Below the pieces are notes generated by a model. The model did not search any database. It was given only the letters and a program-made list of their open reading frames with translations, and was not told where the DNA came from. A DNA stretch of 64,000 bases from Shimia sp. CNT1-13L.2 (GTDB taxonomy: Bacteria; Pseudomonadota; Alphaproteobacteria; Rhodobacterales; Rhodobacteraceae), in the NCBI RefSeq assembly GCF_024331145.1, contig NZ_JANDJO010000004.1, positions 186,001 to 250,000 of the forward strand, in the 5' to 3' direction. Within the stretch, counting starts at the first letter, position 1. The number at the start of each line of letters is the position of its first letter. Positions 35,350-44,415 of the stretch are shown piece by piece. The translations under genes were made by a program, and so were the position numbers.

Positions 35350-37619
35350 ATGAAATCAATCCATCCATCGAGGTAATTGAGGCTTCCCTTGCCCTCAATC
35401 GTGAGTGACTCACCACCGGAGAAATAGAAGACAAGGTTATTGCCCGCATCGAACTTGGTGTGCTGGTCAATCACTTCGATCACGGTCTTTCCGCCACCCC
35501 AAAGGTCTTCATCAAGGGCAAGGCGATCCGACTTCTTGTTCCAATCTGCGATACGGTGCTGGCCATCGCCCAGCCGAAGCACAAAGCTGTCCGCACCGCC
35601 TCCGCCAAACAGGCTGTCGGTTCCGGTGCCACCTTCAAGGGTGTCCCTGCCCAAGCCGCCTTTCAGCGTATCGTTGCCCGCCTCGCCAAACAATTCGTCG
35701 TGGCTTTCCGCGCCAATCAGGAGATCTTCGTTGTCTCCGCCGAGCAGGGTGTCGTTGCTAGCCCCACCGGTCAGAGTATCGTTGCCGGCTTCGCCATTTG
35801 AACTACCGCCATCTTTGCCCGAGAACAGCTTGTCATTTCCGGCACCGCCATACAGCTGGTTATAGCCGTTTCCGCCATATACCGTATCGCCGCCAAGACC
35901 ACCGTAAAGGTTGTCATCACCGCCGCCACCAACGATCGAGTCATTGCCAGCACCTCCATAGATGAGGTCGGAACCGCCTTCGCCCAAAAGCGTATCCCTG
36001 CCGCCGTCTCCCCACATCTGATCGGTGCCAAAGCCGCCTTTGAGCAAATCATTGCCACTGCCAGCGCTCATGAAGTCGTTGCCACTGCCCCCTTCAAGGG
36101 TATCGTCATTGGCCCCGCCATAAAGGATGTCATCATCATCTTCCCCCATGAGCTTGTCGTTGCCCAAGCCACCTGAAAGACTGTCATCCCCCACACCGCC
36201 GATCAGCAGATCGATGCCATCGCCGCCAACGAGATAGTCAATCCCGTTCTCGCCCAGCAGCGTGTCGTTCCCGTCTCCTCCCTCGAGGATATCCCAGCCA
36301 ACGCCACCATTCAGGGAATCATTGTCGGCGCCGCCAAAGAGCTGGTCGTTCCCGACGCCACCAATCAGGGTGTCTGCCCCCGCATCGCCCTTGAGCGTGT
36401 CGTTGTGTTTGCCGCCATCAATAAGGTCGGCATCATTTTCGCCGTTGAGGGAATCTTCTCCATCGCCACCAAGCAACGTATCGTTCCCGTCACCGCCAAG
36501 CAGGGTATCGACCCCTTCGCCTGCATCCAACAGGTCATTGCCCGTGCCACCCACCAGATAGTCATCGCCATCATTGCCAAACAGCAGGTCATCGTCTTCG
36601 TCGCCGGCAACGACATCGTTGCCCTTGCCGCCAACGAGCGAGTCGATCCCGGTGCCACCGCCAAGGGTGTCGTTGTCGGCACCCCCAAGCAGCGTGTCGT
36701 TGCCGTTACCCCCATTGAGAATATCCCAGCCATTTCCACCATTGAGAAGATCGGTGCCATCCCCTCCAAACATGGTATCCACACCGGCTTCACCCTTCAC
36801 GATGTCATTGCCAGCACCGCCATCCATAAAGTCGTGGCCCGTACCGCCAAGCAACGTGTCATTCCCGAGATCGCCCATCATGGTATCGAGGCCATCATCG
36901 CCCTGCATCTCATCGTCACCTGCTCCGCCGGACAGGTTGTCGTTATCCGCGCCCCCAGAAAGCGTATCGTTGCCATTCCCGCCATTTACCTGGTCGAATC
37001 CCGCGCCGCCCAAGAGCTTGTCGGCATCCCCCTGACCTTCCAGAAAATCATCGCCGACACCCCCAGAAAGCGTATCCTGGCCCAGGCCTCCAAACAGGAA
37101 ATCCCCGTCCTTGTCGCCGCGCAGAAAGTCGTTGCCAGCGTCGCCGCTCAGGAAATCGACACCGACACCGCCGTAGAGCGTGTCATTGCCATCGCCGCCT
37201 TCAAGGTTGTCACTCCCGTCGCCTCCACTCAGGAAATCGGCTCCACCCCCACCAAAGACACCGTCATCGCCGCCTTCTCCAAGAAGGCTGTCATTGCCAG
37301 AGCCTCCCCTTACGTGGTCGCGCGCGTCTCCGCCCAACAGCGTGTCATTTCCACTGCCACCTTCCAGGGAATCCTCGCCAGCTTCACCCAGCAACTTGTC
37401 GTTGCCATTGCCCCCCAAGAGCGTGTCAGCACCATAACCGCCAAAGAGCTTGTCGTTGCCGTCCTCGCCGTTCAGCAGATCCTTGTCTCCGCCGCCCCTG
37501 ATGACGTCATTCTCGCCGCCACCGTTGATCGTGTCGTTCCCCGCGAACCCCAGCAGCGTGTCCTTGCCAATGGTTCCGGCAAGAAGATCTGGATTTGCTG
37601 TTCCCTTGATTTTCGGCAT
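35346..37619 (-). CDS. RTX protein made almost wholly of Ca-binding nonapeptide repeats
   Basis: 757 aa. Residues about 10-690 are an unbroken run of nine-residue GGxGxDxLx repeats (about 75), which fold as calcium-filled beta-rolls. The last 65 residues (FVLRLGDGQHRIADWN ... LDGWIDFI) lack repeats and resemble the C-terminal region that targets RTX proteins to type I secretion. No signal peptide and no enzymatic, adhesin or toxin domain is visible. No type I ABC exporter lies nearby. The protein is highly acidic with no Cys. It is probably an extracellular calcium-dependent surface or matrix protein; the role is inferred. Confidence 0.88.
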   Translation of the reverse strand: MPKIKGTANPDLLAGTIGKDTLLGFAGNDTINGGGENDVIRGGGDKDLLNGEDGNDKLFGGYGADTLLGGNGNDKLLGEAGEDSLEGGSGNDTLLGGDARDHVRGGSGNDSLLGEGGDDGVFGGGGADFLSGGDGSDNLEGGDGNDTLYGGVGVDFLSGDAGNDFLRGDKDGDFLFGGLGQDTLSGGVGDDFLEGQGDADKLLGGAGFDQVNGGNGNDTLSGGADNDNLSGGAGDDEMQGDDGLDTMMGDLGNDTLLGGTGHDFMDGGAGNDIVKGEAGVDTMFGGDGTDLLNGGNGWDILNGGNGNDTLLGGADNDTLGGGTGIDSLVGGKGNDVVAGDEDDDLLFGNDGDDYLVGGTGNDLLDAGEGVDTLLGGDGNDTLLGGDGEDSLNGENDADLIDGGKHNDTLKGDAGADTLIGGVGNDQLFGGADNDSLNGGVGWDILEGGDGNDTLLGENGIDYLVGGDGIDLLIGGVGDDSLSGGLGNDKLMGEDDDDILYGGANDDTLEGGSGNDFMSAGSGNDLLKGGFGTDQMWGDGGRDTLLGEGGSDLIYGGAGNDSIVGGGGDDNLYGGLGGDTVYGGNGYNQLYGGAGNDKLFSGKDGGSSNGEAGNDTLTGGASNDTLLGGDNEDLLIGAESHDELFGEAGNDTLKGGLGRDTLEGGTGTDSLFGGGGADSFVLRLGDGQHRIADWNKKSDRLALDEDLWGGGKTVIEVIDQHTKFDAGNNLVFYFSGGESLTIEGKGSLNYLDGWIDFI

Positions 37620-37748
37620 GGCGTTGTCTCCCCTTTCGTCTCGCGTACAGACACTCCCATTGCCTGCAACGGTGAACGGCTCATTGCGACCAAGGTCGTG
37701 AGCGCTCGGGGATTATATCAGAATTCGGGAATGCGAGTCTGACTTATG

Positions 37749-38168
37749 TCAAAGCGGTCTGGACGGCACCCAGGCATAGCCATCGCCACACAGGAGATAG
37801 GCCTCTCTCAGGCCGTGTGGTTTGTCGGTGGGAGGTTGCAGAACGTGCATCCCGGCCGCCTCTGCGCGGTCGGCGCACAGATCCGGATCACTGTCGTAGA
37901 GCCTGATTTCCACGCCAGCCCCACGCGCACCAGACTCGGGAAGAAGACCAGGGAGAGGATGCGAGTGATACGTAGCATCGCTATGAACCTGAAACACCTG
38001 ATCGCCATAGGTCAGGATTGCGAAATCCCTGGTGACACGGTGTGCTTTCATTTCGAAAACAGTCTCTAACATGGCGCAAAGAGCCTGAACATCGCGTACC
38101 AGGATGTTGATCCCGATCCCTCGCAAAGACGCCCCGAAATCGGCCGCGCTGACAGTTTCAAAATCCAC
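37749..38168 (-). CDS. VOC-superfamily (glyoxalase/bleomycin-resistance fold) protein
   Basis: 139 aa. Two beta-alpha-beta-beta-beta modules: IGINILVRDVQALCAMLETVFEMKAHRV and VEIRLYDSDPDLCADRAEAAGMHVL. GTG start six bases after AGGAG. The short C-terminus with CGDGYAWVPSRPL suggests a metal site of reduced form. Reaction unknown. The gene carries one TAGAGACTG copy (LETV, with TTA leucine). It is divergent from ade and upstream of the RTX gene, with which no link is evident. Confidence 0.75.
   Translation of the reverse strand: MDFETVSAADFGASLRGIGINILVRDVQALCAMLETVFEMKAHRVTRDFAILTYGDQVFQVHSDATYHSHPLPGLLPESGARGAGVEIRLYDSDPDLCADRAEAAGMHVLQPPTDKPHGLREAYLLCGDGYAWVPSRPL
38060..38068 (-). repeat. 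TAGAGACTG-family motif, copy D
   Basis: Within the VOC-fold gene, reading TTA GAG ACT G in frame. TTA is a very rare leucine codon at this GC content. Confidence 0.5.
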
Positions 38169-38240
38169 CTGAAGCTCCTTTCACGAAACCTTCACCATGC
38201 CTAGCCTTGATCACCCCTGCAACGCGTGTCAACGTGGGAC

Positions 38241-40049
38241 ATGGAGCCTATTCAACTGAAAACATGGGCCGAATGTGCCCCCCGTCTTGTTGCCGTCGCC
38301 GCCGGGCGCGCGCCTGCAGACACCGTTATCCGCAATGGCCGTTGGGTCAACGTCCACACCCGCGAAATTCTTCCAGACCACGATATCGCAATCGCCGAAG
38401 GGCGGATTGCCTATGTCGGGCCGGATGCCGATCATTGTATCGGGCCGGAGACCGAGATCATCGAAGCGGATGATCGCTACATGATTCCCGGCCTGTGCGA
38501 CGCCCACATGCACATTGAATCCGGCATGCTGACGCCAGCGGAATTTGCCCGCGCCGTCATTCCGCACGGCACGACCAGCATGTTCACCGACCCGCATGAG
38601 ATCGCCAATGTCCTCGGCCTCGAAGGTGTGCGGATGATGCACGACGAAGCCCTGATGCAACCCGTGAACATTTTCACGCAGATGCCCTCCTGCGCCCCTT
38701 CCGCCCCCGGCCTTGAAACCACCGGTTTCGAAATCGGGCCGGATGATGTGTCCGAAGCCATGCAGTGGCCCGGAATCATCGGCCTTGGCGAAATGATGAA
38801 TTTCCCGGGCGTGGTAAATGGCTCGCAGCAGATGCTGGCGGAAATCGCCGCGACACAGGCCGCGGGAAAAACGGTGGGCGGCCACTATGCCTCGCCCGAT
38901 CTGGGCCCGGCCTTTCACGCCTACGCAGTCGGAGGCCCGGCAGACGACCACGAAGGCACCTGCGAGGCCGATGCCATTGCCCGCGTGCGTCAGGGGATGC
39001 GCTCGATGATGCGCCTTGGCAGCGCCTGGTACGACGTGGAAAGCCAGATCACGGCCGTCACTGAAAAGGGGCTCGACCCACGCAACTTTATCCTCTGCAC
39101 CGATGATTGCCACTCGGGCACGCTCGTCAACGACGGCCATATGAACCGCGTGGTGCGGCATGCCATTGCCTGTGGATGTGATCCGGTGATTGCCCTGCAA
39201 ATGGCGACCATCAACACGGCAAGCCACTTTGGCCTCGAACGCGAACTCGGCTCAATCGCGCCCGGGCGGCGTGCGGACATCATCCTGACCAGTGACATTG
39301 AAACCCTACCGATTGAACATGTGATCGCGCGGGGCCGGACTGTCGCCAAGGATGGTGAGATCCTCGTTGATTGCCCGCACTATGACTGGCCTGAACATGC
39401 CCGGAACACCGTTCGCCTTGGCCATGAACTCGCCGCGGAAGACTTCGCGATCCCCGCGCCTGAAGGCGCAAGCGAGGTGACAGTCAACGTTATCGGTGTG
39501 GTCGAAAACCAGGCTCCGACAAAGGCTCTCACTGCAAATCTTCAGGTCGAAGATGGATTGATTCAAGGTGATATAGAGACTGATATTGCCCAGATTGCCC
39601 TTGTCGAGCGCCACCGCGCAACCGGCGATGTGACCAACGCTTTTGTTTCAGGGTTTGGCTACGCGGGCAGGATGGCGATGGCCTCGACCGTGGCCCATGA
39701 CAGCCACCACATGATCGTGGTTGGCACCTCGCGGGAAGACATGGCGCTGGCGGCCAACCGGCTGGGTGAGGTTGGTGGCGGTGTCACCGTGTTCAGGGAG
39801 GGTAAGGAAATCGCGCTCGTTGAACTGCCGATTGCCGGCCTGATGTCCGATGCCCCTGCCGCCGATGTCGCGGCCAAGGCGCAAGCGCTGGTCGAAGCGA
39901 TGGAAGCCTGCGGTTGCACCCTCAACAACGCCTATATGCAGCATTCCCTTCTTGCACTCGTGGTGATCCCCGAGCTGCGTATTTCCGATCTCGGCCTCGT
40001 CGATGTGACGCGGTTTGAATTGACTGACCTTGTGACTGGAACCAAATGA
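38241..40049 (+). CDS. ade: Adenine deaminase
   Basis: 602 aa amidohydrolase. Metal motif GLCDAHMHIES, then TSMFTDPHEIANVLG, TDDCHSGTLV and a C-terminal domain with SFGYAG-like FVSGFGYAGRMAMASTVAHDSHHMIVVG, matching Ade. It converts adenine to hypoxanthine and ammonia. The ATG at 38241 is preferred to the GTG at 38226, with modest certainty. It overlaps amn by four bases (ATGA), which ties adenine release from AMP to its deamination. It contains TAGAGACTG copy E. Confidence 0.9.
   Translation: MEPIQLKTWAECAPRLVAVAAGRAPADTVIRNGRWVNVHTREILPDHDIAIAEGRIAYVGPDADHCIGPETEIIEADDRYMIPGLCDAHMHIESGMLTPAEFARAVIPHGTTSMFTDPHEIANVLGLEGVRMMHDEALMQPVNIFTQMPSCAPSAPGLETTGFEIGPDDVSEAMQWPGIIGLGEMMNFPGVVNGSQQMLAEIAATQAAGKTVGGHYASPDLGPAFHAYAVGGPADDHEGTCEADAIARVRQGMRSMMRLGSAWYDVESQITAVTEKGLDPRNFILCTDDCHSGTLVNDGHMNRVVRHAIACGCDPVIALQMATINTASHFGLERELGSIAPGRRADIILTSDIETLPIEHVIARGRTVAKDGEILVDCPHYDWPEHARNTVRLGHELAAEDFAIPAPEGASEVTVNVIGVVENQAPTKALTANLQVEDGLIQGDIETDIAQIALVERHRATGDVTNAFVSGFGYAGRMAMASTVAHDSHHMIVVGTSREDMALAANRLGEVGGGVTVFREGKEIALVELPIAGLMSDAPAADVAAKAQALVEAMEACGCTLNNAYMQHSLLALVVIPELRISDLGLVDVTRFELTDLVTGTK
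39574..39582 (+). repeat. TAGAGACTG-family motif, copy E
   Basis: In ade, extended to TAGAGACTGAT; it reads GAT ATA GAG ACT GAT ATT in frame and introduces a rare ATA isoleucine codon. Confidence 0.5.
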
Positions 40050-41527
40050 CACCTGCCCAAGACCTTGCCACCCTGACGCCCCCCTCCTATGCCGCCGAAG
40101 CCTTTACCGATGCGCGCGCGGCCGTGGACCGGCTTGAAGAGCTTTATGAACAGGCAACCCGTTTTCTCTGCGACAGCTTTCGGAACACCTTGAATGGCGG
40201 ACCGCGCGGCAATCGTTTCCGCGCCTTCTATCCCGAGGTGCGGATCACCACGAAAACCTTTGCCCAGGTCGACAGCCGCCTGTCCTTTGGCCATGTCTCG
40301 GAACCGGGCACGCATGTTGCAACGATCACCCGCCCAGACCTGTTCCGCCATTACCTGGAACAGCAGATCGATCTCCTGATCTGCAATCATGGCGTGCCAG
40401 TCATGATCGGCCCGTCGACAACACCGATCCCGATCCACTTTGCCGTAAGCTCCGATGCAGACCTGACGGTGCCGCAACAGGGGGCGGCCGCCTTTACCCT
40501 GCGCGACATCTTTGATGTGCCGGAACTCTCTACGACGAACGACGACATCGTGAACGGCATGCACGTGCATGATTCAGATGACACAGGCCCCCTTGCCCTC
40601 TTCACCGCCCAGCGCATCGACTATTCGCTTGCACGGCTTTCGCACTACACCGCGACGGACGCCGAACATTTTCAGAACCATGTGTTGTTCACCAACTACC
40701 AGTTCTATGTGTCCGAGTTCGAAGCCTATGCCCGTCAGCAGCTTGGTGACCCTGAAAGCGGCTATACCGCCTTTGTCAGCACCGGCAACCACGCGATCAC
40801 CACGGCGGATGGCACGCTGCCCACCGTCGACAAGCAACCGCAGATGCCGACCTATCATCTCAAACGGGCGGATGGATCGGGCATTACACTGGTGAACATC
40901 GGCGTCGGACCCTCCAACGCCAAGACAGCCACCGACCATATCGCCGTCTTGCGCCCGCACGCATGGGTCATGGTTGGCCACTGCGCCGGTCTGCGCAACT
41001 CACAATCTCTGGGTGATTTCGTTCTGGCCCATGCCTACCTGCGCGAGGATCATGTACTGGATGACGATCTCCCTGTCTGGGTGCCGATCCCGCCGCTGGC
41101 CGAGGTGCAGATCGCCCTTGAGACGGCTGTGGCCGAAGTCACCGAGTTGAAGGGCTATGATCTCAAGCGTGTCATGCGGACCGGCACAATTGCCACCATC
41201 GACAATCGCAACTGGGAACTTCGAGACCAGTCAGGCCCGGTTCAGCGGCTGAGCCAATCACGCGCCGTCGCGCTGGACATGGAAAGCGCCACGATTGCCG
41301 CCAACGGTTTCCGGTTCCGTGTGCCCTATGGCACGCTTTTGTGTGTGTCCGACAAACCGCTGCATGGGGAACTCAAGCTTCCCGGCATGGCGTCAGACTT
41401 CTACAAAACGCAGGTGGCCCGCCACCTTCTGATCGGAATACGCGCGATGGAAGCCCTGCGCGACATGCCTCTTGAGCGGTTGCATTCGCGGAAATTGCGC
41501 AGCTTCGACGAGACTGCATTCCTCTGA
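40046..41527 (+). CDS. amn: AMP nucleosidase
   Basis: 493 aa (E. coli Amn is 484). The N-terminal Amn-specific domain (about 1-180) is followed by a nucleoside-phosphorylase fold with NIGVGPSNAKTATDHIAVLRPHAWVMVGHCAGLR and ALDMESATIAANGFRFRVPYGTLLCVSDKPLHGE. It hydrolyses AMP to adenine and ribose 5-phosphate, giving substrate to Ade encoded just upstream. The start overlaps the ade stop. Together they convert AMP to hypoxanthine without AMP deaminase. Confidence 0.92.
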   Translation: MTPAQDLATLTPPSYAAEAFTDARAAVDRLEELYEQATRFLCDSFRNTLNGGPRGNRFRAFYPEVRITTKTFAQVDSRLSFGHVSEPGTHVATITRPDLFRHYLEQQIDLLICNHGVPVMIGPSTTPIPIHFAVSSDADLTVPQQGAAAFTLRDIFDVPELSTTNDDIVNGMHVHDSDDTGPLALFTAQRIDYSLARLSHYTATDAEHFQNHVLFTNYQFYVSEFEAYARQQLGDPESGYTAFVSTGNHAITTADGTLPTVDKQPQMPTYHLKRADGSGITLVNIGVGPSNAKTATDHIAVLRPHAWVMVGHCAGLRNSQSLGDFVLAHAYLREDHVLDDDLPVWVPIPPLAEVQIALETAVAEVTELKGYDLKRVMRTGTIATIDNRNWELRDQSGPVQRLSQSRAVALDMESATIAANGFRFRVPYGTLLCVSDKPLHGELKLPGMASDFYKTQVARHLLIGIRAMEALRDMPLERLHSRKLRSFDETAFL

Positions 41528-41635
41528 GAAATGCCGAACAGCGCAAAGTGACGCTACGTCGTGGACTCGTCATAACGACACCAGAAGTGTTCAAGGCGAC
41601 AGAGACTGGCCCTTTTGGTCAAAAAATTCGTGGAT

Positions 41636-41655
41636 AACCCTAATTTTTTAGGGTT
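41636..41655 (+). promoter_or_regulatory. Hairpin between amn and HU
   Basis: AACCCTAA-TTTT-TTAGGGTT: a perfect 8-bp stem with a 4-base loop and a short T run. It lies 108 bases past amn and 90 bases before HU, so it may be a weak terminator for amn or part of the HU promoter region. Confidence 0.5.
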
Positions 41656-41745
41656 TTCGCGCCCAGATTTCGTTGTGTTCCCTACACTATTCCCCTTAAA
41701 TGCCGGACACGAGGCCCGGTTCGGGCAGACTAAGGAGACCTGAAA

Positions 41746-42033
41746 ATGGCAAAACCGATGACCAAGACCCAACTCGTTGCTGCACTGGCCGAAGATATGG
41801 GCACCGACAAGAAATCCGCAGCAGCAGCTCTGGACGCCGTTTGCAACCTGATCACCCGCGAAGTTTCGGGTGGCGGCGCGGTAACCCTGCCGGGTGTTGG
41901 TAAGATCTACTGCCGTGAGCGCCCCGAGCGCATGGTGCGCAACCCCGCCACCGGCGAGCAGATCAAGAAAGAAGCCGACAAAGTGGTCAAGATGACCATC
42001 GCGAAGGCCCTGAAGGACAGCGTTAACGGCTAA
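41746..42033 (+). CDS. HU-family DNA-binding protein
   Basis: 95 aa. The HU/IHF fold is clear: TKTQLVAALAEDMGTDKKSAAAALDAVCNLI helical dimer part and a beta arm GVGKIYCRERPERMVRNPATGEQIK carrying the RNPxTG motif that inserts in the minor groove. It compacts the nucleoid. AAGGAGAC precedes the ATG. It is followed by a strong terminator, so it is a single-gene unit. The Cys in the arm (IYCRERPE) is unusual compared with enteric HU. Confidence 0.93.
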   Translation: MAKPMTKTQLVAALAEDMGTDKKSAAAALDAVCNLITREVSGGGAVTLPGVGKIYCRERPERMVRNPATGEQIKKEADKVVKMTIAKALKDSVNG

Positions 42034-42056
42034 TTCTTCGGATATTCGAATTGGGA

Positions 42057-42083
42057 AAAGGGTCGTCCTGGGGCGGCCCTTTT
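42057..42083 (+). terminator. Rho-independent terminator after HU
   Basis: AAAAGGGTCG, loop TCCTGGGG, CGGCCCTTTT (one G-T pair), then more T residues (TTCTTTTC). Confidence 0.85.
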
Positions 42084-42101
42084 TCTTTTCGGCAACCCGC
42101 C

Positions 42102-42785
42102 CTAGGCGGCGTTGTCTTCGACAAAGGCCCGCAGGACGCGCAGGTCATCAACGCTGACATGCCGTACTTCACTGCGCACACCGACCGGCTTGAGGCGTGC
42201 AAACGCCCGCGACAGGCTCTCGGGTTTCATTCCCAGTTTGCCCGCCAGAACAACCTTGCCATAGGGAAGCTCGACACGCGTCGCGCCGCCCGCCTTGTCG
42301 CACAACTCAAGGATGAATTCCGAAAGTCGCTCGATCCCGCTTTTTACCTTCAGGTTTTCGATCTGGGTCATCATAGCATCAAAGTGGCCCGAGGCCGCCG
42401 ACAGAACCGCGTTGCTGATTTCGCGCTCGGCGCCGGGGCAACCGCAAGTGCAATTTACGTCGATGAGCAACATCGAGCAGTTGGTCACGGCCTCAGCCGA
42501 AACCGGGCTGCGCCCGCGTTGCAGCGCTGCGATTTCGTCAAAACTGTCGCCCGCCCCGACGGTCGCAAGAATCGCTTCATGCCCGCTTGGGGAAACTCGA
42601 AACAGTTTGACCCAACCGGATTGCACGATCTTGATGGCATCCGCCGGCTCATCCTGAAGGCTGATCGTGCTTCCTCGCGAAAAGGTTTTCACCCGCGCTT
42701 TCGACAATAGACAAGTTCGGATTGGCTCGGACAATTGTTCGAGCAACGGTAACCCCTGTCCGAAATCCGCCATGCGAATCTTCAT
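42102..42785 (-). CDS. Crp/Fnr-family regulator with a cysteine cluster
   Basis: 227 aa. Cyclic-nucleotide-binding-like beta-roll (about 10-125), dimer helix, and a C-terminal winged helix (ELPYGKVVLAGKLGMKPESLSRAFARLKP). The start at 42785 follows GGGGGAA. Unusually, the end of the beta-roll carries Cys103, Cys112, Cys114 and Cys116 (VNCTCGCPGAE), plus Cys25 nearer the N-terminus. The usual FNR CxxC N-terminal cluster is absent. Metal or redox sensing is possible. It is divergent from a CBS protein, with an FNR-like box 56 bases before its start. Confidence 0.88.
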   Translation of the reverse strand: MKIRMADFGQGLPLLEQLSEPIRTCLLSKARVKTFSRGSTISLQDEPADAIKIVQSGWVKLFRVSPSGHEAILATVGAGDSFDEIAALQRGRSPVSAEAVTNCSMLLIDVNCTCGCPGAEREISNAVLSAASGHFDAMMTQIENLKVKSGIERLSEFILELCDKAGGATRVELPYGKVVLAGKLGMKPESLSRAFARLKPVGVRSEVRHVSVDDLRVLRAFVEDNAA

Positions 42786-42840
42786 GCTTCCCCCTAAATG
42801 CGCGTGGAGGCTTATTAGACAGGTTCGCGCTATCGGAAAT

Positions 42841-42854
42841 TGAGGCAGATCAAT
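42841..42854. promoter_or_regulatory. FNR/Dnr-like box
   Basis: TTGAG-GCAG-ATCAA, one mismatch from the FNR consensus TTGAT-N4-ATCAA. It lies between the Crp/Fnr gene (56 bases) and the CBS gene (148 bases), so autoregulation is the first guess. Confidence 0.55.
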
Positions 42855-43001
42855 GCACAAAAAACCGTCACATAGTCCTAAGTTCAGTGCGAAATGAAAT
42901 CCAATAGACGCATTTTGCAGACAACGCGCCTTAAACATGTGGATTGGCACATATTTACTTTGCGCTCAGCACAATAAGAAAACGCCACGTATGGGGACGC
43001 C

Positions 43002-43430
43002 ATGACAACAACAACGATTCGCGCCATTCTTGGAAATCGCCAAGTTTTTTCCGTCTCTCCCGAAACAAGCCTGCGGGACGCGTCCATGTTGATGGCCGAC
43101 AACGCCATTGGGGCTGTCGCGGTGATGACAAACCAAACCCTAGTCGGGATCCTGACCGAGCGCGATATCGTTTTCCGTGGCGTTGCTCAGGGCCTTCGAA
43201 CGGATGAGGGCACTGCTGGGAAATGTATGACAGCCGACCCCGTCACCGTTGAAATCGACGATGCCATCTCCGACGCGCTGGCAGCCAAGCTGGGCGACGC
43301 CTTCCGTCATCTTCCGGTGATGGACAACGGAAAGTTGTGCGGCATTCTTTCGTTCCGCGATATTCCTGCCGAATACATCATGATGTTCGAACGTTTCCGC
43401 GAGATGTCAGCCGCACACGCGGATGACTAG
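43002..43430 (+). CDS. CBS-domain protein
   Basis: 142 aa, a pair of CBS motifs and nothing else (VSPETSLRDASMLMADNAIGAVAVM with TLVGILTERDIV; then MTADPVTVEIDDAISDAL with KLCGILSFRDIPAEYI). Pairs of this kind bind adenosine nucleotides and act as energy or redox sensors. It is transcribed divergently from the Crp/Fnr gene and could be part of its regulon. Target partner unknown. Confidence 0.88.
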   Translation: MTTTTIRAILGNRQVFSVSPETSLRDASMLMADNAIGAVAVMTNQTLVGILTERDIVFRGVAQGLRTDEGTAGKCMTADPVTVEIDDAISDALAAKLGDAFRHLPVMDNGKLCGILSFRDIPAEYIMMFERFREMSAAHADD

Positions 43431-43535
43431 ATCCGGGATTGCGAAATCGTGAGCGCGAAACCTGAACGCGGGCCATTGCGACATTACTGCGAATGAGCTT
43501 ACATCGCAGCGATGGTTAACAGGTGAGGCAAAGCC

Positions 43536-44411
43536 ATGGATCTTCGCGCAATCGGCATGGGCCTCTTGTTTGCCCTGATCTGGTCATCTGCTTTTACGTC
43601 GGCGCGCATCATCGTTGCCGATGCTCCGCCCTTCGCGATTTCTGCCATCCGGTTTACCATCGCAGGCATCATCGGTGTCGCGATCGCGCGCGCCCTTGGT
43701 CAATCCTGGCACCTGACACGCGATCAATGGCGTGCGACTCTGGTTTTTGGCCTCTGTCAGAACGCGATCTATCTCGGGCTCAATTTCCTCGCCATGACAA
43801 CCGTCGAAGCCTCTCTGGCCTCGATCATCGCCTCTTCGATGCCGCTCATGGTCGCCCTGGCGGGATGGGTGGTTCTAAAGGAGAAACTCTCGCGCCTCGC
43901 GACCTTTGGGCTGGTTCTCGGCTTTGGGGGTGTGATCCTGATCATGGGCACGCGCATCGGCGCAGGTGTCGATATGTTCGGCGTGATCCTCTGCCTGATT
44001 GCCGCCGCTGCGCTCACCATCGCCACCCTTGTCATGCGCGGTGCGTCTTCTGGGGGCAACATGATGATGGTCGTCGGTTTGCAGATGTTCGTCGGCGCGG
44101 GGGTTCTATTTGTCGCCTCGCTGATTTTCGAAACCTGGGAGTTCAACTGGAACCCCCGGATGCTGACGGCCTTTACCTACACGATCTTTGCACCGGGCCT
44201 GCTGGCCACCTGGATCTGGTTTGCCCTTGTCGCCCGTATCGGAGCGGTCCGCGCCGCCACCTTTCACTTTCTGAACCCGTTCTTCGGGGTCGCGATTGCC
44301 GCCGCCCTTTTGGGCGAAGCCCTCGGTCTGATGGACATCATCGGGGTTGTGATCATCTCGGCCGGCATCCTTGCCGTGCAGCTTTCGAAACAATCCCACA
44401 CGCCCAAGTGA
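43536..44411 (+). CDS. DMT/EamA-family transporter (2)
   Basis: 291 aa, ten hydrophobic segments in two EamA halves (IGMGLLFALIWSSAFTSARIIVADAPPFAISAIRF; second half starting DMFGVILCLIAAAALTIATLV). GAGGCAAAGCC precedes the ATG. Substrate unknown. It shows no close similarity to the other DMT gene in the window beyond the fold. It is followed by a perfect hairpin before ccdA. Confidence 0.86.
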   Translation: MDLRAIGMGLLFALIWSSAFTSARIIVADAPPFAISAIRFTIAGIIGVAIARALGQSWHLTRDQWRATLVFGLCQNAIYLGLNFLAMTTVEASLASIIASSMPLMVALAGWVVLKEKLSRLATFGLVLGFGGVILIMGTRIGAGVDMFGVILCLIAAAALTIATLVMRGASSGGNMMMVVGLQMFVGAGVLFVASLIFETWEFNWNPRMLTAFTYTIFAPGLLATWIWFALVARIGAVRAATFHFLNPFFGVAIAAALLGEALGLMDIIGVVIISAGILAVQLSKQSHTPK

Positions 44412-44415
44412 TCTC

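Noticed and set aside
35400..37600. Repeat-rich DNA that could be taken for a CRISPR or tandem repeat array
   Set aside because: The period is 27/54 bases with variable sequence and follows the protein repeat; there are no identical repeats with unique spacers.
36405..37742. A 445-codon plus-strand open frame over the RTX gene, and other long antisense frames there
   Set aside because: They mirror the repetitive RTX gene: the GGN-GAC-rich repeats rarely give stops on the other strand. Their translation is a low-complexity periodic sequence with no ribosome site.
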